Of a stretch of DNA of 59,674 bases, positions 9,355 through 22,954 are shown piece by piece. Every line of letters starts with the position of its first letter. Position 1 is the stretch's first letter. A program made the translations under genes and the position numbers. This stretch comes from Gyrodactylus bullatarudis (lineage: Eukaryota > Platyhelminthes > Monogenea > Gyrodactylidea > Gyrodactylidae): contig SSNU01000016.1 in assembly GCA_012064415.1 (NCBI GenBank), positions 54,779 to 114,452 on the forward strand, in the 5' to 3' direction. Below the pieces are notes generated by a model that had not been told where the DNA came from, made no database searches, and worked only from the letters and a program-made list of their open reading frames with translations.

Positions 9355-12300
9355 ATGAAGGCTGTCTCTAAACCTGCTACTACTAATGGAAATGAATTTG
9401 TTTTCGCTAGACCTAAGTCCCCTGTAAAATCATACTCGTTAGCAAATAATAAAAATGCTGCACTCAAAAAGTCATCAAGTTATCAAAATTTGAAAAGTAA
9501 TGGCGTTCAGAATGGTGAAAAAAGTGAGAAGAAACCTGAAGAGAATAGTGCTGTCAAAGGTGTTAAAAAACTCCACAACTCTTCTTACAATATTAGTAAA
9601 GTTGATAAGAAAGATTTGCTGCGAAAAGTTGTTTCTAATGCCGTAATTGAGGGTAGCTGTGATAGTTCTCAACATTTTGATGCTGAACAACTACAAAGAA
9701 ATGCTAATCGAATTTCTGTTAATACAGATTTACTAACAAGAGTTGAAAAGGAGAAAAAGCATTTCGAAAACAAAATTTCAGATTTGACTCAATTGACTGA
9801 GAATCGTAAAATAGAAATCGAAAAGTTGAACATCGAACTGAGGAATTATCGAGAAAAATTACAGAATGCTACAAGACTAGCCTACTGTGCAGTTAATGAG
9901 AACAAAATATTGAGAAAATATTTTGAAAATGGTGAATTGACGGACAACCTGTTAGCCGCTATTGCTGAAAATGAAAAGAAATTTAATGCTTCAAATTTAT
10001 TTGATGAAAAAACTCTTCAAAATTTTATTGCAACAAATTCTGAGTCAATTTGCACAACAACGCCTGTTACAAATGCAACAGGATGCGGATTTACAATCAG
10101 TTCGACTTCGAGTGATTGGAACGACTCAGGAAAGGACAAGTTCAACCGTGAAAGTTGTCAGAGCGAAACAAGTTTCAGTATCGATGAACATTTTGATTCT
10201 GAATTCAATCGTGTAAAACTCAAGAACTTGAGTGCTTTTGCTTCTGTTGCTAACCTTCAAGGAAAGATTTTACAAATGGAAGAAGATAATTACACCACTA
10301 CAGAAGAGCTACAAGCGACAATGCAAGAGTTATGTGATCAGCAAAGACAACTAGAAGAAGCTCAAGAGGAAAATCGTCGTCTTGCATGTGAGAGAGATAT
10401 TCTTCTCGAGTCATTGTGTACGCAAACAGCTAAACTGGAACATTGTCGTCTTCAGATCAGTCAACTCAAAGTACTTCTAATGACAAGTCCTGATGCTAAA
10501 GATCCCAGTTCAAGAGAAGCTCATTTTTATGAAATCTATCATTCTCTTGAGCAGGAAAAGCAAGCTTTACTAAGTCAGAATAACGATCTAGCTCAATCCA
10601 GCGATGGTTTAGCTCAGGAGTGTGGTTTTCTCAACGAAAAGAATGCTTTCCTCCAAGAATCGTTGGATAATCTCACGTGTCAGTATGAGGCACTTTCAAC
10701 TGCTTATCAATCAATTTCTGAAGAGCTCATTTCTCTCAAGGCAGAATATCGAATCCATGAAGGTAATGAAACTAGTAAGGCAAGATTGGATCCCTCGTCT
10801 ACTAACTGGGTCAAGCATGTCAAGGACATCAAACACGAGGCAATTTCACAAGTACGAACCGATCTTGAGGCTCGCATTCAAGTTCTATCAGAAGAAGTGG
10901 AAAGTCTCAGAGACCAACTTGATCTATGCAAAGTCGAGCATGAACGTGAGGCAACAGAATGGAAACTTTATGAAAGGGATCTCTTGAAAACGGTCCGTAT
11001 TGCTGATGGCATCAAGACTGAATTTGAAGAGGAAATGAAATGCATGGCCACTGAAAACCATAATCTAAGGGAAAAGGTAAGTCGTATTTTAGTCTGTAAA
11101 ATCCTAAATTTCTATCCATATGATGTATTTTTATATTATAGAGAAATAATCATCGAAGTATATCATTCTATGAGAACACTTACCACTTTATTTAAATTTT
11201 AGTTAGACTCATTATTAATGAGTCATTAGATAAATAAAAACAACCTGAAATTTGAGAAATGAAACTTTAATAAAAATTACTCAAATCTAGATAAAGAGAC
11301 TTCAGGATGAATCCAAAAAACTGAGAACCACAATTGAACAGCTTGAGATAATCCCATCCAAAGATCAAGATCCAGTTGTTACAAGTCCTAATCACGATGA
11401 CTCTGGTACAAAAAGTGAAGAAGTCATCATTAAAACTCCAATCAAATCTCTTACTCCTAGTTCTCCTCAACCTAATAAAACTCAGAATAAAATCACGGAT
11501 AATGAAGAGGAATCTGTTAACTCATTTTCTACCTTGTCAGCTTCCTCGTTATCTGTTTCACTCCAGGATAAGACCACCATTAATACTAGTCAATTAAATA
11601 CCAGCAGTAGTAATTCTGTGAATGATGCAACCCTTGATATAAGTGCATCTTCCTCATCAATTGGAACTCCGACCACTGGTCCACCTCCTATGCAAACATC
11701 AAATAATACTATTTCTATTAACAATTCCAAACAGATACCTGATACCCCTAATAGTACACCCAGTAAAAATAAAAATGATGTTCTATCCTCAACAAATAAA
11801 AATAACAATAGTTTTATACAAGCCAAGACAAGTGTTCAACAGTCGCCCAGTGCTGCCACAAATACCAACAATAATCTCAATAAGACACCAATGATTCATC
11901 ATTATCATCACAGAGTTTACTATACATCTCAGACACCAATAAATGCTGGACCTACGGTTAGATCGCTCATCCAGAGTATTGAAAATCAAGTGAGTCTCTG
12001 AATATTTTTCAACTATTCTCCGTTAATAATATATAAATTCACCCTTTAAAATTCAAACCAAATACAACTGAATTCAAGATGAATTTGGTTTTTTACATCA
12101 GAATTTTCTAAAGATTCATTGGAAATAGTATCAAGAGGCACACTTGCACGGATTTCCGAATTCAAATTGGCGCGGTTTTTCCATTTTTTAAAACTTTAAA
12201 TTTTTTTCTGATTCTTAAGTGTGAAAGGAATTTAACGCTATTTTTCAAGATCATCATTAGAGAAAGAAACCAATTATCATTATTCAATTTTTGAATAAAC

Positions 12301-15300
12301 TATCAATTTGAACTGATCACCCTAATTTATTAATTTTCAACAGTTAAAATGTTCGAAAAATAGGTAGTAGACTTTTGTACGATAATGAAGTTTTTCTCAG
12401 AATCTCAACAACCATTCCTGTTATCTAATGATATTCTTCAAAAAAAAATTTGATCCCTCTCACACCTTGGAAAAAAAATTTCAACTCCATGTTAAAAAAT
12501 GGAAAAATATCACCCCTATTTTTCCAAAAAAAAATTTTTTTTCTCCTAAATCAGTTAAAGTTAGCCCTTTGAATCGGTTTCCAAAATATCTTTGAGACCT
12601 TGATGAAAAATTGAGTTGTTTTTGTAAAAATCATTAATTCCCAATTTCATCGAGAACAGCTTTAGAGATTGTAGTTGAATTTGTACTTTATTCGAGAGAT
12701 AGCAGGATGACATGACATGTTGTAGAATTTAAATTTCAAGAAAATGTCACCACGTGTATAACCTTCTTGTTTTTCTTCTCTCGAATGTATAAATATACAC
12801 TTGGATGTATATATTATATTATATACATGTCTATGTCCTGTACAAATTAGATTACTTTTTAGCGTCTCTCTACTCTCATATTGATTTATTATATCCTCCC
12901 TTTCTTCTACCACGACTACTACGTGAAATCTTGATGCCTATTCAAGAGAGTGAGCGAGAAACTTATCTTTCAATGTATACATTTTTATGTTTTCTTTTAA
13001 TTCATTGTTTTCTTCTGTATTAACTTTTCATTCCAATCTTGTGTACTTTAGTCGACAATTATTTTTTTATTTATTACCTACCTAATTCAATATCTCTGGA
13101 CGAAAATGTGGTTTCACTTTAATGACTTGCTTATTACTTGTTTTATTTTTATTGTTATAAATACAAAATAGACTAAATATAAATATTCCCATCTCTCTTT
13201 ATGCTTACACCTCAAGAATTAAGATACAACAGAGAAAATATTGTCCAAAGTTCTGTTTACTTTTACTAGAACTGCATACACTCAACCTAATCATTATTGA
13301 TATGATGTTTTTTTCAAATGATTACCATGGTAACTTCCTAAATGTTCCTAGTCTAGGTATCAATTGACACCTTTCTCAAATGGATCTAAACAAAACAGTA
13401 TTTTTCTTACATAAAATACCTCTATTTTTACAGTTATTTTGCAGTACTTAATTCAACTGCACCTCTGAAAACCTTGTCCAGAACTCGGAAGATTTCTATT
13501 GCAGTCAATCGTACTAAACGTTTTTTTTCTGAGAATACTTCTAACCAATTATACAAGTCCCTTTGCTAGAACCTTTCAATACCACCCCTATAAGATGTCA
13601 GGATCTTCTCCTGCTCGATCGAATTCAGGGATTTTTTTCGTAAATTCGTACCCTGTTCAATAATGAGGTATTCAAATTCTGGTACTGGATCCTATAAGGA
13701 TAAAGGTCTCAGATACTTGTACCCGTTGGCTCTGTTACTTATTGATAAGAAAAATAGAAATGATCGCTTTTCCGAAAACTGCTTTAAAAGAAGTAGCTTT
13801 GAAGCCCAAATGTAATAAATGATTTTTCGTTTTTGAAAATGAACGAGACCATGACTTCATTCGTTAGTGCCAACCTGTTAGCGTACATTGAATGTCTTGG
13901 TTCGCTCTCAACACTGATTGTACAAAAAATTTGAACAATTCTAGTGATAGTATCTTGAAACTTCTGAATAAGAAAAAAGACCTACTAGACAAGCCCAGTA
14001 CGAAATCAGTGTATCCTCAAAATTTAAATTGTACTTTTAGGATTTGCTGGTTTTTTACTAGTTTTAAGACTATACTAGGATATTTACTAGGGTATTACAA
14101 AATTTTATTTTTCATGCCTTGATCAAAAATGCCTCTTTCAGCATGGAAAAAATACTCAGTGTTTACCATATAAACTTTATTTAATATGTTGCAAAAGTTA
14201 TTCAAAAATCATAATTTTGTCATTTCTCGTAGTAAAATTCATTGAAAAGATCTTGGCGCGTTTTCAAAAATTGTCATTTTCAATCGAACTCAAAATGTAT
14301 GGGTTCATAGCAAAAGATGTTTTCGATTTTTAGGTAAAGTTGAAAAATTTATCTTTCTCTACTATTTATAAAAAAACTAGTTTTAAAAATACACTGTAGG
14401 ATATACATTTAGTATCAGAGTATCTTATTTAAAATATACCAAGTATTTTTTGAAATTCCATTGTAAATTTCAATGAAAGACTGAACTTAATTTATTGATC
14501 TTATTTACAATTTAAATCCATTCTTTGCCAAGGAATATATACTGTAATACTTTTATAAAGTCTCCCTTGTATTGAATTCGTTCATGTTTCCCTCCTGCAT
14601 CCTCTTTCAAAAAAGAATATAATTTTTTATTTTCCCCTTCTTGAAATGAAATAAACCCATGCAGCAACATTGTATTTGTTTTTCATTTTGTTCCAGGGGA
14701 ATGTTGTTTCTCTTTTGTGTGTGTTATTGCTTTACTAGTTGAATACTCTTGGATATATCTAGATCTAAATGTATTCTCTTTCTCTCTACCAGATCTCTTT
14801 CAATCCAACAAGAAAATAATGTACTTTGAGGGATAATTTTCCATTTTTATTTTTTCTATTGAACTTTAGAGAGTAATTTGATGTATGATTCTCTCCAATA
14901 ATAATAGTAATAATCGTTATTATAATTATAGTAAAATAGTTTGTAGATCAGATCATCCATGGTAAGGTTCATCAACCTTTTTTACTTGTACATTCTATAA
15001 TTATAATTGTGTGTTTACTCGTTTTTAGTCTCTAAAATGCCAATATAAATTGATAGCCTATGAAATTCTTTTCATTAGTTAAAATCACATAGTTTGTTAG
15101 AATAAATTTCAAATGATTTTAATTTACAGGTATTTTTAAAGAAATGCGGAATTGTAAATTCCAGAATAATTTCTTCTATGGATCAAGTATCGTTTTTCGT
15201 GGTGTTATTTCATTGAGTAAATTTATGTCTGATATTTTTCTATTACAAAATCATTTCTAGTAAGCTAAAAAAATAAGTTTAGTTTCTAGAAAAACAGTCG

Positions 15301-18300
15301 TTCCAAGCAAACGAGTACTGGAGTTGCTGTCATAGTATTGTTCACTCTCTTGAAAAATGGTTCGAATTTAATCACTTATTAGATAGGTACTATTTTTGAA
15401 ATATTAATTATTCTTTAGATTCCCAAAATTTTTCATCAAATTCCAAATGTGAAATTATATAAACTAAAATATCAACCTTAATTTGCTTAAAATAATTCTT
15501 AACAGGAATTTTAGCTTAGTATTGAGCAAAGACTCTTCTGATAATTCTCTAGGCTTTCCTCCATTCCTAAAAGTTTATTTTTGAAATTTCTTAAATGCCG
15601 TCTTATCGTTAATCTCTCTTCTCTATTACACACGTTCTTCTTGTGTCGATCAGATAAAACCTGTACTTGATGATAATATAAAGTGCTATTTAAGTATATC
15701 TATCATCTAACAAAATGCATGTTCAAAATTATCGATATAGCTTTAGAGAAATTTATTATTATTTGTGTGCGGTTATCTATTTTCACTTTTACGTTTCCGT
15801 CTCAGACATTTTACAATGGGGTTTATTATTTGATTATATCTCTATCTTGGTGTTTCTACCAACCTCTTTCTTTTACCCTAAATGCACTTTATGATTGTAT
15901 GGCAAAATTGTTAAAAATTAAATAACTATCTTCCCTCTCAAAGAGTAAAAAGTTTACTTATATTGGCTCCTTTTGTCTATTTTTAAACTATTCTTCAGGT
16001 TACAAGTTTAGAATATCTTTTTGAGCATATACAGACCATGATATTCTCTTTTCTATTCAGTTAACCTATAAATGTTCTAAAAGTTTATTCATTATGTAAA
16101 ATTTAACATTCAGACGGAACAAAGAAATAATACTAAAATAATTTGTACTGTAAATAAAAATTAAATGACCTTTTATTTTATTGCTGATAAATTACTTTTA
16201 TTTGTGTACTCCTAGTGTATGGTTTAATTTTTACAATTTATGTTCTAATTTGAGATTAGCTTGGAATCAATCACTTCCTACAATAAATACATCACGGACA
16301 AACTAAAAGATGCTCAAAAGGAATCAGCTGAGTTCAACATTATCTAACAATAATGGGAAATATTTCAGAAGAGAGTCAGCTGAGTGGTCCCTCTAATGTA
16401 GTTCAATGCAATGATTTGACCAATCAAAAACCTTTCATGACTTAAATATTCATTCTTAATAAGAACTCCTTATGAGTTTAGAATTAGATAATATTCAGCT
16501 TGGTAAACTGATTAAATTTCACCTGGTTTGTCTACTTTGAAATGAAATTGTTTTACAACTATTTCAATGCTTGCTTTTTAATCCTGCATTAGAAGATGAC
16601 AGAGTTATCAATTGTGAAAACTATCATCATGGTCATTGATTATGTAATATAAAGATATTATTCACCTTTGCAAGCATATAAACATGTGATAACACTTGTC
16701 AGTCTCATTTCTCGAATAATATGTAACTCTCTCTTGAATAGCTTGAGAAAATTCAATACTAAAGTACTCTTAGTCTTTTCTCATCTGTAGAAGGCTTTTC
16801 TTTCAATTAATTTATCCTTGGCTAGAGAATGTATCAAACTTGTCGAATGAAAATCAATATTAGATACCTCTCACTTGGATTTCTGGAGTAGAAAATTTTT
16901 GTAAATTTCAATCTTGAACTCTTTTTTAATTATGAATTCATTTTTATATATCTGGATTGCTATGGAAAAATGGCCATAGTTTATTAAAAACATAAAGTGC
17001 ATATTTTTAATTTCGATTGTAGATTAGATTTATCCTATATTTTCTTCTTGTTATTCCTTGTTAAGGACAAGCATTTTTCAAACACCTTAATACATCTTGA
17101 ATAAGAGAAAGACATGTTCTTATTTTCTTCTCTAGCTAAAACTACCACTACATAGAGTTTTGTTACATGTTTCACCCTTTTGGTACATATGCAGGAAAAA
17201 CATATGAAAACTCTTTTGGGATTATTCTTAGTGTGAAATGTGTTCATTTTCTCGTAATAAATGAGTTCATCTTTACCTGCTTACTGAATAAAAAATAACA
17301 ATATTCCCTATACAGTTTTAATATCTAATATGTCCTTATTGTTCCTTATTCCTAGTTTGGCTAGGTTTTCGATTTGAATGAAAATGATGGGGAGATATCA
17401 AATTTTTCAATAGAAACTCGATAATAAAATAAAATACCCCCAGAACTATCTTATTACGATTCGGGCTTGATGGCCTCTTTCTAATGACTGATATTTATGT
17501 ATATTTTTCAGCCAAAATTTATACCTTGAAAGGACATATTTAGACTCAATTGCGACACTGAGTGTTGTGTTTACAATTTCAAATGTTTAATTTGATCCAG
17601 AAAAATAGTCAACAAAGATATGAACTAAGACTTTAGCTATTTTTCACGATCTAATTTCCATATTTCGATTCTAATCTGACTATAACTCATAATAATTAGC
17701 AATGCAAATCCAAGTATCTTTATATCAATAAATTCAACACTTATCTTCACACTTTATTCTAATCCAACCTGATCATAAATCAGAATCCCTAATTCATCTA
17801 ATGTATGTACAAATAAAACAAGGCAAACAAAAGAGAATTGTTTCTTCTCCTACATAAACCATGACCCCATAATATTAATGTGACCTGGTGAAAATAATGC
17901 CAGAAATCAAATTATCAGTGTAATCTCATTATGGCTATTTTCTACATCTTCAAAGACGACCAACATCAACTACTTGTTTTTTTCTCTTACTGCATTTGTT
18001 CTGGCAAAGGATTAAAAAAGAGGCTGGTGCATTCTATTGTACATGATTGTGCTGGATCTCATTAAGACAGAGGAAGTTAATTAAATCCCCCTTGGGAGAA
18101 GAGAGATTGATTAGTCATTCATTCTGGTGTTTTTCATTTCATAAAGGCCTATTCATCATCATTAGAGAGGGAAATTAACAATTATAATAGAATTCTTCCG
18201 CTTATCAATCTATTCCAAGTGTGATGAAATTATGTTTTAGAGAAGAAATATAAAAAATACTCCAACCCTAACCTAGACTCACATAAATATTCAGGATTGT

Positions 18301-20748
18301 ATGCTAAATGCTTGTACATACCTAGAATACACTGTATTAATCAATAAAATGTCCAAAATTAGGCCAGTACAAGGTTTATCAATGCTTTATTAAAGCAAAA
18401 CAAATTCTTTATTTTCCTTCTAAATAATTTTTACAAACGGTGAGAATTCTGAAAAGTAATAACTTCAAGGGATTCCTTATCCATACTTTTCTCCTTTACT
18501 TTTATTTAATGTCCAAATAAGGATAACTATCATAAAGCCTAAATCATCTGGGAATTTGATGCCAAATTTAATACCATTTAATATCATAAGACTTATTCTA
18601 CTTTTTTTTAGATGAAGAAAAAGATATCCAATGGAAACAGTATTGTAACAGAATTAACAACTCCAACTCGACGTCAATCGCCAAGTCAACAAAATTCGAA
18701 TTGTAATAGCTCAGTTAAAAATTCCTCTTTATTGAATCAACAAAATGGAATATCCCGAAGTCCATCAGCCAATACCACATCTACATCACAAAATAAGACC
18801 AATAATATTATTAATAATTCAATGAGAAGATTGTCTGCTATGCCAGCCTCTTCGAGTCCATCGAATTCATTCCAGAATGATTTCACTGCACCCGGGGGTC
18901 CTCCTTATGGACCTATGGTTTCAGAGAATGTTGACAGCATAGATGAAAAAGATATTGACCTAACCAGATCCAATTCTAATCTTCATAGGTATGTTTTCGA
19001 TTTAATCAAAAATTATCTTCTTTCTTTTGGTTGTAAATTTCTTATTTTTCTCATTTAGCATTGGAGAAAACCAGTGAGATATTTTTCTTCTAAGATTCTT
19101 CACACAGCCTCCTTTATGATTAATTTACTGATATCTTTTTGATTAATTTATCTAATCTCTTACTTTGCCTTTGAATTCCCACAAAGAATCAATAAATGTA
19201 CAGATTAAAATATTCCAAGTTTAAGAATCAGTAGAAATAATGATTTTAAAGCTTACCTTTTGTGTGAATTTCTGACACATCATCTTGAAATTCCTTTGAT
19301 TAATTTGCATCTCGATTCCAACGGTTAATATGAAGATGATGACTATAAAACTCCTTTTATCATAGAAAATTAATTCTTTATATGTTCACTTATAGACGCA
19401 ACAGTACGATTTTGCTTGGAAGCAAATCACGTCATAATAACAAAGGAATTGTTACTAGCTCAACAATTTCTAGTTCATTGAATAAACCTTGTCGTGTTGT
19501 ATCCGGTCCAACTATTCCTTCCAGTATTAATACTCCATTGAAGAAAATGTCCAACATAACTAGTAAGTTTTGAAAAACATTTCTAAATTATTTATAACAA
19601 TTTGCTATTCTTATCAATTAAATAAACAATTTCTCAGAAAATAAAGATTAAAAATATTTATTTTTATTTTTAGATAGTTCATCAACTTCTGGAGTTTCAT
19701 CTTCATCAACAAATAGTCTTGCTGATGGAGTTGTTGTTAGTTCCATTCTGCTCACAAATCAAACTACAAATCAATCTTCTGACATTCCTACACAAAATCC
19801 AATATCTACTTCAAACACTAATCGGATAACATCTACCTCAGAGCAGAATATGGAATCAGATTCATTAAAATCTCAGTCAGAAAACCAACAGACCCTGTTA
19901 TCTGCTACCTCAAACCTCTTCAAGACAGATCCCCTACAGGAACTTGTGAAAAAGACCAATGCTGGTAGTCGACGCAATGCCCTCTTACGATGGTGTCAGA
20001 CTAAACTCAAAAATTATCAGAGTATTGAAGTTAACAATTTCTCCTCATCTTGGAATAACGGCTTGGCTCTCTGTGCTCTTTTGCATACATATCTTCCTGA
20101 TAAGATTTGCTGGTCTGATCTTTTATCAAATAACGGTCTGCCTATTGATAAGAGAAGATGCTTCGAAGTAAGTCTAATTTTTGATGCTGTTAGCTTCTGA
20201 TCGATTAGTTGAAAGTTTAATAATCAAGAAATATATATTTCCCATCTTTGAAAATTTCAAGTACACAAGAAAGTCTGAATTGAATGTCTATTGTGCATCG
20301 TGTCTTGTACTTACCTTTTCCAATTTCAAATTGTATGAAATCCTATTTCTCATAATATACATATGGAAAGTTTGGGATATAAATGATGGGTTGGGGTGGG
20401 AATAAAGATCAGACAATGAATGATAATTGTGAACGTTTTTCTTGCACTCATTATTATTTTTTTTCATCATACAGTTGACGAAAGAAATGAAATCTTTAGA
20501 AAAAATACAAAATAATTTCCTCCTTTTTTCAGACTGCCTTCTCTGCTGCTGAGAGTGTTGGAATACCTACTACTTTGAACCTACCAGACATGTTGAATAC
20601 TGAACGGCCAGATTGGAATTCTGTCATGTCCTATATCATCTCGATATACATTCACTTTGAAGTTGAAAACAACTCGGATTCATCACCATCCTCTGCAAAC
20701 ACATTTAGCACGTCCAATCAATCAAATTCCTCAACCTATGTTTCTTAG
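9355..20748 (+). CDS. SPECC1L: Cytospin-like protein (SPECC1/SPECC1L family)
   Basis: Exons: 9355-11076, 11291-11989, 18612-18988, 19396-19562, 19674-20167, 20533-20748. Introns are 214, 6622, 407, 111 and 365 nt, all GT-AG. The phases agree and the total is 3675 nt (1224 residues; human SPECC1L is about 1117). Exon 1 carries coiled coils with the family block around LQMEEDNYTTTEELQATM and ILLESLCTQTAKLE. Exons 2-5 add a long Ser/Thr/Asn-rich disordered linker. The end of exon 5 and exon 6 encode a C-terminal calponin-homology domain (RNALLRWCQTKLKNY, WNNGLALCALLH, FSAAESVGIPTTLNLPDML, WNSVMSYIISIY). Cytospins bind actin and microtubules and act in cytoskeleton, adhesion and spindle organisation. 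Exon 3 begins with an in-frame ATG directly at the acceptor, which could also start a short isoform. A poly(A) signal AATAAA lies at about 20939-20944. The paralogue (SPECC1 or SPECC1L) cannot be decided here. Confidence 0.93.
11990..18611 (+). other. Cytospin intron 2 (6.6 kb)
   Basis: GTGAGT donor at 11990 and a T-rich TTTTTTTAG acceptor at 18611. It contains one copy of the family B foldback element (12110-12665). The rest is AT-rich and stop-rich. One short open stretch at 16255-16347 begins after an AG in the correct phase and would add a charged helical 30-residue tail before a stop, a possible but unsupported alternative terminal exon. Open frames at 12662-13023, 13892-14122 and 15683-15925 look like chance. 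Confidence 0.7.
12110..12665. mobile_element. Foldback element, family B copy 1 (in cytospin intron 2)
   Basis: Both arms are recognisable but diverged. The left part has TTGGCGCGGTTTTTCC and GATCATCATTAGA. The right arm has CCTTGATGAAAAATTGAG, AAAATCATTAATTCCC and TCATCGAGAACAGCTTTA, which is the reverse complement of the family B terminus seen at 33881 and 43623. There is no coding capacity. No clean target duplication could be fixed. Confidence 0.6.
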
Positions 20749-21717
20749 ATTTTTTTCATTTTAGATTTTGTACCCAATTCCACTCATATAATTGGCACAG
20801 TTCAAAAAAGAATTATGCTCCCTGTTTTTCATCAAACCATAAATATATTATATATAATTTGTAAAACAAACCAAGGAATATAATAAGATTTAAGTGCATT
20901 TATTATCATTTATAATATTATTATTATCTATTACATGTAATAAAACATATTAATTATCCCGTTTATTATAATAATATAGAAGAAAAATTATTCAAAATCT
21001 AAACTACTAAGTAAACCTCTTCTTCCCCGTCTCTTGTGCTTTGATGGGGGGGATCCTTTGAACTTTATTGATTTCTTCTCTCTGTGGCTTTTCATTTATT
21101 CGTATTTATCTCTTCTAACAAAAAAAATCTCCATGTAATTCATTAAATTACACAGGCTATAAATCTAGAACCACTCATTGAATTTTCCATTCTAGCATAT
21201 TCATTTCCCATACCAACATACATACTTAACAAACCCATTATTTAAGATCTAATTCATGCTTATCATGATTACTGTTAGATAAATAAATTAATAAATATAC
21301 AAATGTTGTTCATCTTTAATTTTTAATAAAATTCCTCAACTCTCAAAAAGTCAGGGAGGTTATCACCAGTAAGAACAAAATAATTTCTATTTTATTCTTT
21401 ACCTGTCGAGTCTTGAGGAGAATTGATTTTATTCAACCAATGTGAATTGAAAAAAACTAGATTCAAGTTGACTACGTGTAATATTACCTATTCTTTAATA
21501 AAAATTTATTTAATTGTCTCTCTACTTGAAAGTACTTACGATACTTTTTATATGTTCAAAATAATTATTCAATGATAATCTTCCATAATTAATTATTTTA
21601 TTTGGGTTAATCCTAATAATAATTATTATAATTATAATTGTAATCAGTTTCAAATGATAATTTAGAAACAAAAACATAAGAGTTGGTATAGTGCTTACAC
21701 CAAATTTTCTAGTACAG
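20749..21717. other. Intergenic, AT-rich
   Basis: Cytospin 3' UTR and downstream DNA. It includes the AATAAA at about 20939 and a tract of AATTATTATAATTAT-like simple sequence near 21620. No gene is seen. Confidence 0.5.
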
Positions 21718-22954
21718 TGAACTTCCTAAAAAAAGTATATAAAGAATAGGATCTGACTAAAATATTTTAACCTCTTTACTAATGAGTAATTAGATGAATT
21801 TAATATTTTTTTCTCCCTAAGTCTATCCACTTTGAGTGCTTCCATCTCTCTCATTTCAAGTTCAAATGTGTTGAAAATTTGAACATGTCATCTATGTCTA
21901 TCCTTCCATTACCAGAATAATTTTCTAATTCATATCTCTTAAAACAACAGAGTTCACTATTTTTTATCTTAGCTCATTGAATTGAACACCATTCGATGCA
22001 GAATCAAAAGTTGAGTCAGCTGTGTAATTTCCATTCCAAAATATTGCCTTGTGACAGTTTAAACCTAGCTTAAACCCCACTTCTTATTTTTTAAACTCAT
22101 TTCAATATTTTTGGAAAATCTATACGAAAAGTCGTTTTCACAATTGAGAGAGACCCCTCTATTTACCAAGCCAAACAACTACGTCATACTCTTTTTAACT
22201 GAGTCATCGTATATCAGACCCCCTTTTTTCCTATTTCACGTTGTGAGGATTAACACTATAGCCCCAATCGATGGGTTCATTGTATAGAAGACCCCCCTTT
22301 TTTCCTTCTTCATGTTGTGAGAACCTAACACTGGAGAACTCTATAGTTTTTACACTGTTTTCATTGGTTTTTTAAGGCTAAACGTCATCGAATGAACTCA
22401 TCGATTGGGGCTATAGTGTTAATCCTCACAACGTGAAATAGGAAAAAAGGGGGTCTGATATACGATGACTCAGTTAAAAAGAGTATGACGTAGTTGTTTG
22501 GCTTGGTAAATAGAGGGGTCTCTCTCAATTGTGAAAACGACTTTTCGTATAGATTTTCCAAAAATATTGAAATGAGTTTAAAAAATAAGAAGTGGGGTTT
22601 AAGCTAGGTTTAAACTGTCACAAGGCAATATTTTGGAATGGAAATTACACAGCTGACTCAACTTTTGATTCTGCATCGAATGGTGTTCAATTCAATGAGC
22701 TAAGATAAAAAATAGTGAACTCTGTTGTTTTAAGAGATATGAATTAGAAAATTATTCTGGTAATGGAAGGATAGACATAGATGACATGTTCAAATTTTCA
22801 ACACATTTGAACTTGAAATGAGAGAGATGGAAGCACTCAAAGTGGATAGACTTAGGGAGAAAAAAATATTAAATTCATCTAATTACTCATTAGTAAAGAG
22901 GTTAAAATATTTTAGTCAGATCCTATTCTTTATATACTTTTTTTAGGAAGTTCA
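21718..22954. repeat. 1237-bp near-perfect palindrome
   Basis: Left arm 21718-22281 and right arm 22391-22954 are inverted copies of 564 bp each, in exact register about position 22336 with no net indel. The only mismatch found was near the inner end (22274). The 109-bp spacer (22282-22390) contains a diverged direct copy of part of the arm (the CCCCCTTTTTTCCT..TTCA.GTTGTGAG segment at about 22210-22250 recurs at 22290-22325). There is no open reading frame, and no direct target duplication was found outside the arms. It could be a young foldback transposon, an inverted duplication, or an assembly hairpin artefact. Confidence 0.9.

Noticed and set aside
13892..14122. Open frame in cytospin intron 2
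   Set aside because: No splice sites in phase with the cytospin exons and no recognisable motif.
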